NCBI RefSeq assembly: GCF_000023585.1
Contig: NC_012914.1
Coordinates: 3,564,001-3,628,000 of the forward strand
Source: Paenibacillus sp. JDR-2
Lineage (GTDB): Bacteria; Bacillota; Bacilli; Paenibacillales; Paenibacillaceae
Length of the DNA: 64,000 nucleotides
Reading direction: 5' to 3'
Notes under the pieces: generated by a model
Told to the model about the DNA's origin: nothing
Seen by the model: only the letters and a program-made list of their open reading frames with translations
Database searches by the model: none
Program-made: the position numbers and the translations under genes
Shown here: positions 50,135 to 61,100 of the stretch, piece after piece
Layout of the letters: each line of letters opens with the position of its first letter
How positions within the stretch are numbered: position 1 is the first letter of the stretch

Positions 50135-52432
50135 ATGAAGAAATTTAACAGCGTTTTTAGGAGATTCCTCGTATCGTACATCGTTATTCTGATTATTCCG
50201 AGCATCGCCGGCTTCCTATCCTATCACACTTCCATTTCGGTCACGGAGAAGCTGTCCATCGAGAACAGCGTTATGCAGCTGCAGAAGAGTAAAGAGCTGC
50301 TCGAGCGCAGGATGGCCGAGGTTGAAGGATTTACGAGACAGCTTGCGATTAATCCGGACTTAAATGTGCTGATGAACGAGAAGAGCTCCGGAGAGCAGAC
50401 GAATGTATACGGCATCTGGCGGATCTTGCGCAGTGTACTGACATTCGGACAGACCAACGATTTTCTGCAGCAATTTTATATTTACCTGGGGAATTACAAC
50501 GTTATTCTGACGCCAGGCTCCGCTTACGTAAGACCCGAGCATTTCTACGAAAGCTTCCGCTATGAAGACCAGTCTTTGGCAGAATGGAGACAATCTATTC
50601 TCGGCCAGACGCACCGGAGCGAAATTATGCCGCTGCGCCAATACAATAATAGGGGAACCGTTACTTCGGTTGTCACCTATATGCAGTCATTTCCCTTGGA
50701 CAGCTTCAGTGGTTCTTCGCCCGCTGTCGTGGTTGTTACAATCGACGAGAAGACGATTACCAATTTATTAACGGGCATCACGGACAAATACGGCGGCTGG
50801 ACGCAAATCAGCGATGCCAGCGGCCGAACCATTGCTTCGCTGGGTAACGGCGTGCCCGACATGGAGGCATTAGCCAAGGATGCGAGCTTTGACGCGGATA
50901 AAACAAGCCAGTTTTACAAGGACGATCTTGTCATCACCATTCATTCCGCTACGAACGGCTGGGTATACCGTTCTGGTATTCCAAGACATGCTTTGCTTGA
51001 GTATGCGAATCAGATCAAATTTATCACCTGGACGATTACCGGCATTGCCATCGCCGTTGGTCTTTTCGTTGGTTTGATGCTGGCTTACCGCAACAGCATG
51101 CCAATACATAAGCTGGTGTCTGTCGTTAAGGAACAGTTCGGAAAAGACGATACGACGGAAAGGAACGAATACGATTTCCTGCACGGGAACATCGCGGAGA
51201 TGATTCGCAGCAGCAATCAGCTGGAATCCGAACTGCGGAGACAGCTCCCGCTTATTCGAGATGCTTTCCTGAAACGGCTTCTCTCCGGAGAATTGCAGAC
51301 GCGGGAAGAAATATCCGCGGCAGCCTCGCAAGCGAACACGGGTATTTACGGTAATTCCGGATTCGTCTGTATTCTACAAGTGCAAGGCTATACGGGCATG
51401 GACAGCGTAGAGGTGCTGAATGAGCTTCATGCCGCAAGGCTTTTGTTGAAGCAAGCGCTCCTCGACATCGCCGGTTTTACGTTGACTACCGATTGGGGCT
51501 CCGACCGGATTGTTATCGTATTTGCGTCGAAAGAAGCGGAAACCGGTAATACGATTGGAAGGGAGGAAATTGCCAGCCTGCTCGATCAGCTGTCCAAGCA
51601 TGCGTTCGCCGAATACCGGATTACGTTTATAGCCGCGCTTGGCGAAGCGTTTGCTTCGGAAACGGAAGTCAGCGTCTCTTATGAGCAGGCGAAGCAGACA
51701 ATGGATCAAGCGCTTCATGCCGACCGCAAAGGAATCGTCTGGTTTGAGGAAACCAGGCTCGAGAGCGCAACTTATTATTACCCGCTTGAGATGGAGCTGC
51801 GTCTGATCGGTACGATCCGGGCAGGAGAGACGGAGGAAACAAGACGAATCCTCCGTACGGTAATGTCGCTTAACACCGAGCAGCGCGAGCTGTCCGTGGA
51901 GATGTGGCAGCAGCTGGCTGGCGAGTTGAAGGGGACTTTGCTGAAGCTGCTCGATCAGAAGTCCTTTATGGAATCCGGTATGTTCGAACAGCTTAAAGAC
52001 CGGATCATTGCGCTGCACGCCACTGACAAACGATCCTTCCAGGCAGAGATCGAAGATATTACTGGCGTGATGTGCTCAATCGTCGTCAGTCGCAAAAATG
52101 ACGGACATACAAGGATTATTGAAGCGATTAAAACTTATATATCCAGTCATTTCTCGGATTCCGATCTGACCTTGTACCGGGTGGCCGAAGCGGTGGAGAG
52201 ACCCGAAAAATATATTTCCCAGTTGTTTAAGGAAGTGACGGGCTCAAATTTATCCGATTATCTGGAGCAGGTGCGGATGGAGAACGCTATTGCGCTGCTA
52301 CGCGAAAACCGGTATACGGTAGACGAAATATCGTCCCGTGTCGGCTACAACAGCTCCCATTCGTTCCGAAGGGCATTCAAACGCGTGACTGGCGTCTCGC
52401 CGAGCTCTTACAGGCAAACGGTGGAAGGGTGA
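50135..52432 (+). CDS. Membrane-anchored AraC-family regulator with extracellular sensor domain
   Basis: A 765-residue protein with GGGAGGGGG before ATG. A first membrane segment (residues 12-31) and a second (about 292-312) bound an extracellular dCache-like sensor of about 260 residues. A cytosolic region similar to those of YesN-like regulators follows (RRQLPLIRDAFLKRLLSGEL). The C-terminal AraC domain (about residues 665-762) has two helix-turn-helix units: LYRVAEAVERPEKYISQLFK and VDEISSRVGYNSSHSFRRAF. Such proteins in Paenibacillus control adjacent sugar ABC operons. The sugar importer genes that follow on the same strand are the probable target, and a cre-like site precedes the gene. 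Confidence 0.93.
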   Translation: MKKFNSVFRRFLVSYIVILIIPSIAGFLSYHTSISVTEKLSIENSVMQLQKSKELLERRMAEVEGFTRQLAINPDLNVLMNEKSSGEQTNVYGIWRILRSVLTFGQTNDFLQQFYIYLGNYNVILTPGSAYVRPEHFYESFRYEDQSLAEWRQSILGQTHRSEIMPLRQYNNRGTVTSVVTYMQSFPLDSFSGSSPAVVVVTIDEKTITNLLTGITDKYGGWTQISDASGRTIASLGNGVPDMEALAKDASFDADKTSQFYKDDLVITIHSATNGWVYRSGIPRHALLEYANQIKFITWTITGIAIAVGLFVGLMLAYRNSMPIHKLVSVVKEQFGKDDTTERNEYDFLHGNIAEMIRSSNQLESELRRQLPLIRDAFLKRLLSGELQTREEISAAASQANTGIYGNSGFVCILQVQGYTGMDSVEVLNELHAARLLLKQALLDIAGFTLTTDWGSDRIVIVFASKEAETGNTIGREEIASLLDQLSKHAFAEYRITFIAALGEAFASETEVSVSYEQAKQTMDQALHADRKGIVWFEETRLESATYYYPLEMELRLIGTIRAGETEETRRILRTVMSLNTEQRELSVEMWQQLAGELKGTLLKLLDQKSFMESGMFEQLKDRIIALHATDKRSFQAEIEDITGVMCSIVVSRKNDGHTRIIEAIKTYISSHFSDSDLTLYRVAEAVERPEKYISQLFKEVTGSNLSDYLEQVRMENAIALLRENRYTVDEISSRVGYNSSHSFRRAFKRVTGVSPSSYRQTVEG

Positions 52433-52446
52433 AGGGAGGAAATGCG

Positions 52447-54096
52447 TTGAACAAGCTTATTCGTGTGGCCTGCATCGTTCTCTGCGTTTGCTCCGTCATT
52501 CTGGCGCTATCTTCATGCAATACGGCGGAGCAACACGGTGCCGAATCTGACAAACCGCTTCGGATCAGCATCTTTGCACAGCAAGACGCTGGCCAGAACC
52601 TGAAGACTAACGATTTCTCGAGACTGCTGGAACAGAAGTTTAATGTAAGTTTTAACTGGCAGACGATTCCGTACGAGGGAGCCAAGGAGAAACGGCAAAT
52701 CTCGCTGGCGAACGGACATTATCCCGACGCTTATATTCTGACGAGCTACATCGACCAATTCTCGCAAGCGGATGTCATCCGCTACGGCAAGCAGGGGATC
52801 TTTTATCCGCTTAACGATCTTATTGAGCAATATGCCCCTCATATTAAGGCAGCGTTTGAACAGGAACCGGGGCTGCGCGCGCTTAATACGGCCCCGGACG
52901 GCAATATATACGGTCTTGGAGCCTATAGCGATTGCTTCCATTGTTCATATCCGTACAAGCTATGGTTGAACGACAAGTGGCTTAAGAAGCTTGGACTTGA
53001 TATGCCAACAACAACGGAGCAATTACGCGAGGTGCTTCAGGCTTTCAAAGACGGCGATCCGAATGGAAACGGCGTGCCGGACGAAATTCCCCTAAGCGGT
53101 TCAACCGAGGAGTTTGGCGTACGCGTGCTGCCGTATTTGATGAACGGGTTCGTGTACGATGACGACCGGACCTATTTGAACGTGGCAAGCGGCAAAGTCA
53201 GTCTGGCAGCAGTAAAGCCGGAATGGCAGGAAGGACTGAAGTACGTGAAGTCCTTGTATGATCAAGGCCTTATCGATATCGGTGCCTTTACGCAAAATTC
53301 CGACGCCTTCTTCAAGCTTGGGGAGAATGCCGATACGCAAATTTTAGGCGGGGGTACGGCCATGCATCCGGCGATATTCGTAAATACCGGACCAGGTAAC
53401 AAGAGGGGGAGCGATTACGCGCCGGTTCCGCCTTTAGAAGGACCTCATGCCTCCTATGCCGTTTATTACCCGTCCGGTATAATGCCTGGCGCCAAATTCG
53501 TCATTACGGACAAAGCAAGCCCGGAAGCGCGCATCGCGCTCATCCGCATTGCCGATTATCTTTTCACGCCGGAAGGTCAAGCAAATGCGGAGATTGGCAA
53601 GGAAGGCGTCGATTGGCGGAGACCCGTGGAGGGGGAGCAGGCGCTTGATCCGGATATTCCGGCTGCTTTCGCCAGTATCGCGCCCAAAGAAGGGGATCCC
53701 CCGCATAATACAAGATGGAGTGGAATGGGGCATTTCTATATGCCGAAGTCCTACCGGAACAGCTGGGTGCAGAACATGGACATCTACGCTCCCGACGGCT
53801 ATGAACGAAGGCTGTTCCAAGCTACGAAATTATACGAAGGCCATGAACCGAAGGAATACTTCCCGATGTGGTCCGTCTGGATTGACCCTGACAGCGCGGA
53901 TGAAGCAAGTCTCTTGCAGTCCAACCTTAAAAACGAGATCGATGAGAGCGCGATGGAGTTTATCACCGGCCAAATTGATCTGGACAAGGATTGGAGCTCT
54001 TATGTCGCACGATTGGAATCTCTCGGGTCAGACCGCTATGTCGAGATTATGCAGCAAGCATACGATCGATGGCTTCAGGAGAAAAATACAAAATAA
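52447..54096 (+). CDS. LplA-like extracellular solute-binding lipoprotein (copy 1)
   Basis: The protein has 549 residues from TTG 52447, 7 bases after GGGAGG and 14 bases past the regulator stop codon. The signal peptide ends LALSSC (Cys24). It is of the LplA type used with LplB/LplC-like permeases. It shares many blocks with the binding protein at 56286: GAKEKRQISLA, IDQFSQAD, PDGNIYGL, CFHCSYP, PLSGSTEEFGV, GAFTQN and FTPEGQ. The pairing of two such proteins on either side of one permease pair is notable. The ligand is a sugar or oligosaccharide, not further defined. A very stable terminator separates it from the permease genes. Confidence 0.9.
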   Translation: MNKLIRVACIVLCVCSVILALSSCNTAEQHGAESDKPLRISIFAQQDAGQNLKTNDFSRLLEQKFNVSFNWQTIPYEGAKEKRQISLANGHYPDAYILTSYIDQFSQADVIRYGKQGIFYPLNDLIEQYAPHIKAAFEQEPGLRALNTAPDGNIYGLGAYSDCFHCSYPYKLWLNDKWLKKLGLDMPTTTEQLREVLQAFKDGDPNGNGVPDEIPLSGSTEEFGVRVLPYLMNGFVYDDDRTYLNVASGKVSLAAVKPEWQEGLKYVKSLYDQGLIDIGAFTQNSDAFFKLGENADTQILGGGTAMHPAIFVNTGPGNKRGSDYAPVPPLEGPHASYAVYYPSGIMPGAKFVITDKASPEARIALIRIADYLFTPEGQANAEIGKEGVDWRRPVEGEQALDPDIPAAFASIAPKEGDPPHNTRWSGMGHFYMPKSYRNSWVQNMDIYAPDGYERRLFQATKLYEGHEPKEYFPMWSVWIDPDSADEASLLQSNLKNEIDESAMEFITGQIDLDKDWSSYVARLESLGSDRYVEIMQQAYDRWLQEKNTK

Positions 54097-54102
54097 AGAA
54101 TT

Positions 54103-54136
54103 AGGCCGGCCGCGGCATTCGCGGCCGGCCTTTTTG
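54103..54136 (+). terminator. Terminator between binding protein 1 and the permease genes
   Basis: AGGCCGGCCGCGG and the GCGGCCGGCCT arm form a very GC-rich stem, followed by five T. Transcription of the permeases must therefore rely on read-through or a new promoter in 54137-54330. Confidence 0.9.
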
Positions 54137-54204
54137 CCGGAGTTGCATGGTTCCGCAGGTCCAAAATGGCCGTACCATGCGGAATTGTCCCTATGATTTC
54201 GGGA

Positions 54205-54224
54205 GATTTGTACGCTGAATGACG
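54205..54224. promoter_or_regulatory. Motif shared with the other sugar ABC region
   Basis: GATTTGTACGCTGAATGACG resembles 25313-25332 (15 of 20 positions identical by eye). Both lie upstream of sugar ABC genes and could be sites for their regulators. Speculative. Confidence 0.3.
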
Positions 54225-54273
54225 CAATTGTACCTACCCTGGCACCCTTAAAATCACCTATGATCAAACCTGT

Positions 54274-54287
54274 AGAAAGCGCTGTCA
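54274..54287. promoter_or_regulatory. Putative cre site before the permease genes
   Basis: AGAAAGCGCTGTCA fits the CcpA consensus except at the first base. It lies 44 bases before the permease start, supporting carbon catabolite control. Confidence 0.55.
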
Positions 54288-54330
54288 ATCATCAAGACGC
54301 GGTTTACTCAATTAAATAGGGGGGATTCGT

Positions 54331-55254
54331 TTGGAAGCCGCTGGCAAACGTCTCAGCGCAAGAAAGAGCTTCGCTAGACACTGGCAATTGTATCTTATCG
54401 TAGCACCGCCGCTGTTGTTCTTTATCATCTTTAAATATTATCCGATGCTGAACGCGGTGCTGGCCTTCAAAGACTACTACGTCACGAAAGGCATATGGGG
54501 AAGCCCCTGGGTCGGATTCCACAACTTTAGATTGTTTTTCGAGAATCCGATATTCAGCTCGCTTGTGAAAAACACGCTCATGCTCAGCTTCTATCTGCTG
54601 CTTGCAGGATTCCCGATTCCCATTCTGCTTGCTTTAATGCTGAATGAAGTACGGGCGCAGAAATTCAAGCGTTTCGTCCAACTCGTGACCTTCGCGCCGT
54701 ACTTTATCTCTACGGTAGTCATGGTGTCGATCATTATGCTTTTCCTGGCGCCAAGGCTTGGTTTCGTAAACGTACTTATGAATCATCTAGGGATGGAATC
54801 GGTTAATTTTCTCGGTAATCCCGGCATGTTCTCATCGATTTATGTCTGGTCCGATATCTGGCAGACGGCCGGCTATTCAGCCGTGATTTATTTGGCCGCA
54901 CTGTCGGGGATTGATCCAACCCTGTACGAGGCAGCAAGAGTGGATGGCGCTTCGCGTTACCAGAAGATTTGGAACGTGGATCTGCCGGGCATTCTGCCTA
55001 CGATCTCCATCATTCTTATTCTGAATGTCGGGAACGTCATGGCGATTGGCTTCGAGAAGGTATATTTGCTCCAGAACAAGCTGAATATCGCGAACTCCGA
55101 GATTATCGCAACTTACGTGTACAAGATCGGCTTGCTGAACGCTAACTACAGCTTCGCAACGGCTGTCGGCTTGTTCAACTCGGTTATCAATCTTGTTCTC
55201 TTATTTACGGTTAACGCACTGGCACGTCGGTTTTTGAAATCCAGCATCTGGTAA
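54331..55254 (+). CDS. LplB-like sugar ABC transporter permease
   Basis: A 307-residue six-segment permease; TTG start with AGGGGGGA upstream. The N-terminus RHWQLYLIVAPPLLFFIIFKYYPM and the EAA loop LYEAARVDGASRYQKIWNVDLPGI are those of the LplB branch. It pairs with the permease 15 bases downstream. No ATPase gene is present in the locus, so a shared MsmX-like ATPase is expected. A cre-like site lies upstream. Confidence 0.93.
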   Translation: MEAAGKRLSARKSFARHWQLYLIVAPPLLFFIIFKYYPMLNAVLAFKDYYVTKGIWGSPWVGFHNFRLFFENPIFSSLVKNTLMLSFYLLLAGFPIPILLALMLNEVRAQKFKRFVQLVTFAPYFISTVVMVSIIMLFLAPRLGFVNVLMNHLGMESVNFLGNPGMFSSIYVWSDIWQTAGYSAVIYLAALSGIDPTLYEAARVDGASRYQKIWNVDLPGILPTISIILILNVGNVMAIGFEKVYLLQNKLNIANSEIIATYVYKIGLLNANYSFATAVGLFNSVINLVLLFTVNALARRFLKSSIW

Positions 55255-55269
55255 CGAAGAGGTGTTTGC

Positions 55270-56178
55270 ATGGCTAATGTGGCGAAAGTAAGGAATAAAA
55301 TCAGAGAATCATCGGGCGATAAAGTATTTCTCATCACCATTTATATCATTCTTGCGCTAGTGCTTGTCGCGGTACTCTATCCGCTGATCTATATCTTAAG
55401 CAGCTCGTTCAGCAGTCCGTCAGCCGTTTCGGCAGGCAAGGTCTGGTTATGGCCGGTCGACGTCACGCTGAAGGGTTACGAAGCGTTGTTCAAAAACTCG
55501 CAGGTGTTGACGGGCTATGGCAACTCGCTGCTGTATACGGTTTCGGGCACGCTCGTCAGCGTAACGTTAACCATTATGCTGGCGTACCCGCTGTCCCGGT
55601 CAACCTTCTTTGGCCGAAACGTCATCATGATGATCATTACGTTTACGATGCTGTTCAGCGGCGGTCTGATTCCAACCTACATGGTCGTGAAGAGCCTGGG
55701 CCTTATCGATACCAGATGGGCGCTTATTATCCCGAACGCGGTCTGGGTCTGGCAGGTTATTATCGCAAGGTCGTTCTTCCAGCAATCGATTCCGTCCGAG
55801 CTTGTTGAGGCAAGCGAAATCGACGGCTGCAGCGATCTGCGCTTCATGCGAAGCGTCGTATTGTCGCTGTCCAAACCGATTATCGCCGTACTTATCATCA
55901 TGTATGCGGTAGGGCAGTGGAATGCTTACTTCGACGCTTTGATTTATTTGAAATCGGACACCAAGTACCCGCTGCAGCTCATTTTGCGAAGCATCATTAT
56001 CCAAAACAACAGCGGCAGCGCCAATATGGACGCTCTGAAGCAGGTAGAGCGCCAGCAGCTGGCGGAGCTTCTCAAATACTCGCTGATTGTGGTAGCAACG
56101 CTTCCCGTTCTCATTATTTATCCGTTTGTGCAGCGGTATTTCGTACAGGGGATGCTTGTTGGTTCCGTCAAGGGCTAA
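55270..56178 (+). CDS. LplC/YtcP-like sugar ABC transporter permease
   Basis: A 302-residue six-segment permease with GAAGAGGTG before ATG. It opens with a basic N-tail and FLITIYIILALVLVAVLYPL. The EAA loop is LVEASEIDGCSDLRFMRSVVLSLSKPI, in which the usual DGA is DGC. The C-terminus PFVQRYFVQGMLVGSVKG is exactly that of this branch. It forms the channel with the preceding permease and works with the binding proteins encoded on either side. Confidence 0.93.
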   Translation: MANVAKVRNKIRESSGDKVFLITIYIILALVLVAVLYPLIYILSSSFSSPSAVSAGKVWLWPVDVTLKGYEALFKNSQVLTGYGNSLLYTVSGTLVSVTLTIMLAYPLSRSTFFGRNVIMMIITFTMLFSGGLIPTYMVVKSLGLIDTRWALIIPNAVWVWQVIIARSFFQQSIPSELVEASEIDGCSDLRFMRSVVLSLSKPIIAVLIIMYAVGQWNAYFDALIYLKSDTKYPLQLILRSIIIQNNSGSANMDALKQVERQQLAELLKYSLIVVATLPVLIIYPFVQRYFVQGMLVGSVKG

Positions 56179-56285
56179 TTCCGTGGACATTGAAAGGGGG
56201 AATGCCGTTCATAGCGCAGCATGAAGCACGACTTCATAACAGCTAGCAATATCTAATGGAATTCATTAAAAGGGAGCGATTGCAC

Positions 56286-57974
56286 GTGTTAAAACAGAGA
56301 ATGGTTATTCTGCTCGTGACAGTCTTAATGGTCAGCTTAGTCATGTCGGCTTGCTCGAAGAACAATGCAGGCAACAATGCGCCAGCCAGCAACAAACCCG
56401 CTAACAGCGCTTCAGCAAACACCGAAAAACCGGCCGCACCGGTGGATATTAAGCTGTTCGCGGTACAGGAGCCTAACATCGACCTGGCTACCAACAAATT
56501 TACGAAGTTCGTAGAAGATAAATTCAACATCAAATTCAATTTTGAAGCCATCCCATCGGACGGTGCCAAAGAAAAACGTCAAATTTCCTTGGCGAGCGGC
56601 GATTTCCCGGATGCCTACATGCTGACAGCCTATATCGATCAATTCTCGCAAGCTGACCTGATCAAATACGGCAAGCAAGGCGTACTTATCCCGTTGAACG
56701 ACCTGATCGATAAATACGCGCCGAACATCAAGCAAGCTCTTGAGAGCAATGCGGACTTCAAAGCGTTCAGCGTAGCGCCGGACGGCAACATTTACGGACT
56801 TCCGGCATACTCGCAATGTTTCCACTGTTCGTATCCGAACAAAATGTGGCTGAATACGGGCTGGCTGGAAAAGCTGAACCTGGAAATGCCAAAAACAACC
56901 GAAGATTTCAAAAAGGTACTCGAAGCGTTTAAAAACCAGGATCCAAACGGCAACGGCAAGAAGGACGAAGTACCTCTGAGCGGTTCGACCGAAGAGTTCG
57001 GCGTGCATGTCGTTCCTTACCTGATGAATGCTTTCGTCTATGACGACGACCGCAACCACCTGATGCTGCAAGACGGCAAAGTAGGCTCCGCCGCGGTAAC
57101 GGACGAATGGAAGCAAGGCTTGGCATATATTAAATCGTTGTATGACGAAGGTTTGATTGATCCGGGTGCGTTTACGCAAAATGCCGAAGCTTTCAAAAAA
57201 ATCGGCGAAAACGGCGATGCGCAAATTCTTGGCGCAGGCGCTGGCATGCACCCGGCAATCTTCCTGAACATTGACCATGGCAACAAAAACTCGAAGGACT
57301 ACAACCCGGTTCCTCCGCTTACAGGTCCTGGCGGCGTATCGCTGGCAACGCATGACGGCGGCGGCGTATCTCCTGGAGCCAAGTTCGCCATCACAAGCAA
57401 AGCAAGCGAAGAAAAGCAAATCGCACTCATTAAATTGGTTGATTACATGTTTACGCCTGAAGGTCAAACCAACGGCGCATCCGGTATGAAAGGCATTGAC
57501 TGGACAGATCCGAAGGAAGGCGATCTTGCGCTTGGAGAGAACGTCAAGCCAATGGTAGCGCCAATCCCGACAACAGAAGGCGAAGCGCCGCGCAACGCCG
57601 GCTGGAGCGGCATGGCTCACTTCTATATGCCGAAAGAATACCGCGACAGCTGGGTACAAGGCTCGGACATCTACGATTCCGCGAACTATGAACGCCGCCT
57701 GTATCAAGCAACGCTGCTTTACCAAGGCCATGAGCCAAAAGACTTGTTCCCGCTGTGGGCGATTTGGCTGGATCCATCCGAAGTGGATGAAGCAACCATG
57801 CTTCAAACAAACATCAAAACGTATATCGACGAGAACGAACTGCAATTCATCACGGGTCACAAGAGCCTCGACAAGGATTGGGACGCCTATTTGAAAGGCC
57901 TTAAAGACCTGAAGCTCGACCGTTACCTGGAAATTTTGCAAAAAGCGTATGACTCCTCAACGTTCAAGAAATAA
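56286..57974 (+). CDS. LplA-like extracellular solute-binding lipoprotein (copy 2)
   Basis: The protein has 562 residues from GTG 56286, 9 bases after AGGGAG; the ATG at 56256 precedes that site. The signal ends VMSAC (Cys23), followed by an Asn/Ala/Pro-rich linker. Strong similarity to the copy at 52447 over the whole length, including PDGNIYGL, CFHCSYP and PLSGSTEEFGV. Codon choice is more uniform than in the first copy, as expected for a highly expressed binding protein. It is the last gene of the permease unit and has a strong terminator. The two copies may bind different ligands or the same ligand under different conditions. Confidence 0.92.
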   Translation: MLKQRMVILLVTVLMVSLVMSACSKNNAGNNAPASNKPANSASANTEKPAAPVDIKLFAVQEPNIDLATNKFTKFVEDKFNIKFNFEAIPSDGAKEKRQISLASGDFPDAYMLTAYIDQFSQADLIKYGKQGVLIPLNDLIDKYAPNIKQALESNADFKAFSVAPDGNIYGLPAYSQCFHCSYPNKMWLNTGWLEKLNLEMPKTTEDFKKVLEAFKNQDPNGNGKKDEVPLSGSTEEFGVHVVPYLMNAFVYDDDRNHLMLQDGKVGSAAVTDEWKQGLAYIKSLYDEGLIDPGAFTQNAEAFKKIGENGDAQILGAGAGMHPAIFLNIDHGNKNSKDYNPVPPLTGPGGVSLATHDGGGVSPGAKFAITSKASEEKQIALIKLVDYMFTPEGQTNGASGMKGIDWTDPKEGDLALGENVKPMVAPIPTTEGEAPRNAGWSGMAHFYMPKEYRDSWVQGSDIYDSANYERRLYQATLLYQGHEPKDLFPLWAIWLDPSEVDEATMLQTNIKTYIDENELQFITGHKSLDKDWDAYLKGLKDLKLDRYLEILQKAYDSSTFKK

Positions 57975-57993
57975 GAACAGTAATTAAGCAAGA

Positions 57994-58029
57994 GCGGCTC
58001 TCCGTGAATTGGCGGAGAGCCGCTTTTTT
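57994..58029 (+). terminator. Terminator after binding protein 2
   Basis: GCGGCTCTCCG and CGGAGAGCCGC form a perfect eleven-base stem, followed by six T. Confidence 0.93.
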
Positions 58030-58153
58030 GATATTTATAGAAAAAACTGGTAGTTCCGGAGACTCATTTCATAAGTTCAAAGGTTTGACTATAATGAGCT
58101 TGCGGGCAACTGGATAACGTTACCAGCAAATCCAAGTTCGAAAGGGGTTATTT

Positions 58154-61100
58154 ATGTTATTAAGAGAGCCAACAGTCAGAAATTTGAATGTCCATTATGA
58201 TCTACGGTTTCTGGATGACCAGGAACAGATCGAGCCTCTTCTTCTAAGAGCAGGAGGCCAATCGTATCCGCTTGTAAGGCATACCGCAGAATCTTTAAGC
58301 GCCCACGGTTTTTTAACAGATTCATACCCCACACATTATTGCGCCTCTGTTCCCCAAGACAGCTCCAAGGTTCAATTCATCCGAGTCTTCGGCCCCCCGG
58401 ACCATCAAGGTATTCCCACACTTAAGGCAGCAGCCATCTCCACAGCTACAAACGGGAAAGTATTCAATGCCGCCGATACGGCCAAATCCATCCTCTTCCT
58501 CAACCCAAGCATCACCGTTTTAACTCCCGATCACTCCGATACCGTATTAAATCACATGGAAGATTCCGATGAGCTCCGCCAAATGGTTTATATGATCGAG
58601 CAGCTTCAGGACGGTTGGAATACGCCAACGATTATCACGGACGAGAAAGGACAGCCCGTCCTGGACAAAGAAGGTAAGCCGTTCTACACTTATGAGCTTC
58701 ATCCGATCCTGCTTAATCTTGCTGCCTCCGCGGCTGCGGGAATCAAGAGCAAGATTTACAGCGACGCGACCTTGCGCGGCGTCCGCTATAATGTCCAACC
58801 GGGCATCAGCCACATAGCAGTGAATCAAGGGAACACAGCCTTGACGGCCGTTAACCAAGGCGGATACCACTATAATCTGAAGGATGGCGGACCTCAGTAT
58901 GGGGTGTCGGTAGCGGTTGAAAAGCTGACTAATGCATTCGAGCTTGATTTGAAGGTGACCAATTCCTACATTCGGCACATGTCCGTCTATGCGACCTTCT
59001 ATAAAGGCGATGGCAGCACTCCCATTGAAATGGATGCCGACGCCTTGCTTTCCTTGCTGCGGGGAGAGAATCTTCTAGACGTGAAGGAATGGATGGAAGC
59101 ATTGGAAGAGTCGGAGCAGCTGTTATTAGGCACTAAATCGCTCAAGTTCATCGGTAACGTAAGCGCAGAAGGGACCTTCCTCGGCATTCCCGTGACGGAT
59201 ACATCATCATTGTTCTCATTCCAATTGCCAACCGATGATCCAATTGGCAAACTTCGTTTATCCATAGGCAGCTTGGGCTACGGCAACTCGCATTCCGATG
59301 CGGATCCTAATGCGGCATGGATCGGAATTGGTTCAACGTCGCTGATGGATTTGGTCATTCCGACTGTAGCGTTAATCATGACGGTAGGTACCGAGAGCAG
59401 CAAGATGTTCGACACACTCTTCAAAAAAGTGAAATTTATCGCCCCAACCGTCTACTCCATTTATACAGTCGTTAAAGATATCATCAATGACTCCAGCAAT
59501 ACAGGCAACGACGTCAAGAACATGATCGCATCGCTTGCGGACCGGATTGTCTCCAGTCTGCTTACGGGATCGGAATTTATAGAAGAGCTTGCCGCGATAT
59601 TGGCAGCCGAAGAGGTTGAGGAAGCCATTCCTGTTGTAGGTTGGGGACTCAAAGCTATAGCGCTGGAAGGCTCTGTCGTTCAATTGGCTCAAACGGTTGC
59701 CGAGGTTATTGCTTCTCCGCGGGTGGTCGATTTTGAGTTGACCGTTACGATGGATGCTTCGATCTCGCTTCTTGCCGAAGCAAACAGCGGGGAACAGCCG
59801 GAATTTGCGGCTACAGCGGCCTACTATATAGTTACGGCGCAATATAGCGACAACACAACACGTACTTATAGAGATGTCATTCCGGATTCAAAGGTAAGCA
59901 GTCTGTCGTTTGAGCTAAATGATGTGCCTGTTGGCGGGAAAGTGACTTTCCTTGCTGCCATTTACTCGAAGGAAGGCTGGCTTGTAGGCGGCGGCAAATC
60001 GGAAATGATGGATAATCTGCTCACGCCGGGCAAAGACCGTTTGGTGGCATCCGTAAAGGTTACGCAGATGCTGTATCCGCTGAATGGACAGACGACCTAC
60101 CAGCATAGCCAGCTCCTAATCCAGCAAGGCGGCCAATACGCGTGGCAGCATACGGCCGAACCTCCTACGGAAACAGCGGAAGACCTCGGAACAGGCGGAG
60201 GCGGACATGTGTTGGAAAGTCTGGTTGGAATAACTCTGAATTCGAATATGGGACTATTAGGATATGCATGGCAGGCATCCGGCTTGAATATTCCGCCGGT
60301 TGACGGAGACAACGGAGACAATCTGGAGCTCTACGCTTTCAAAAATATTTCCTATGGCCCGAATCCAAATGCCGGCGTAATGAATACGCCAAAAGGCTAT
60401 AACAAAGCCCCGCTGCTCGCTTATCCGCAGCTTGGTGCGGAAAGCGGCGCTGCCGGCTATTTTTACCTGGATCCAACCGGGGATCAAACAAACGGGTTCC
60501 ACCTTCGCCGGATCAAACCTGTCAATGACCCTACGATTCCGCAGAACAGTCCTGAACGTGAATTCGATCTATCCGCGGGGGAGAGCTGGGGACGGTTCAA
60601 TCTGCTCCCGGCCTCAATGGCTTACCATTCCAACGGGTATGTGATTGCCGTCAATCCTGCTTATCCCGTCATGCAGATTCTGCAAATTCCTTCAAGCAGC
60701 AAACCGGATGATCAAGCGCCTTGGGCGTTGATCACGCTTGGTCCTGGTACGAGGGAAGGTCTGGTGCAGCAGCCTGAACTGGTAGCTATCGCTTCTAATC
60801 AGACGGTGTACGTATTAGAAAAAGGCAACCAGCGGATCCAGGCATTTAGCCGCGGTGGACACCCCGTAGCAGCTTTTGCCGATCCCGATTCTCCGTATTG
60901 GATAAACCTAGTCAATCATGATGCCACTCAAGACGTGAAGTACCTTGCCATGAGCGTGGAAATTCAAGGCCACATTTACGTGCTTAGCCAATATGGCAAC
61001 GGTTATGAGGCAGATCAATATTTCCTCGATATTTACACGCCTGCGGGAAGCCATCTCGTTACGCAGAGAGGACTGGTTGCAGCCTCGATGGCCGTCGATC

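Noticed and set aside
56412..57941. A 509-residue open frame on the minus strand opposite the second binding protein
   Set aside because: It mirrors the codons of a well-conserved lipoprotein gene, has no ribosome binding site or family features and is best explained by codon bias.
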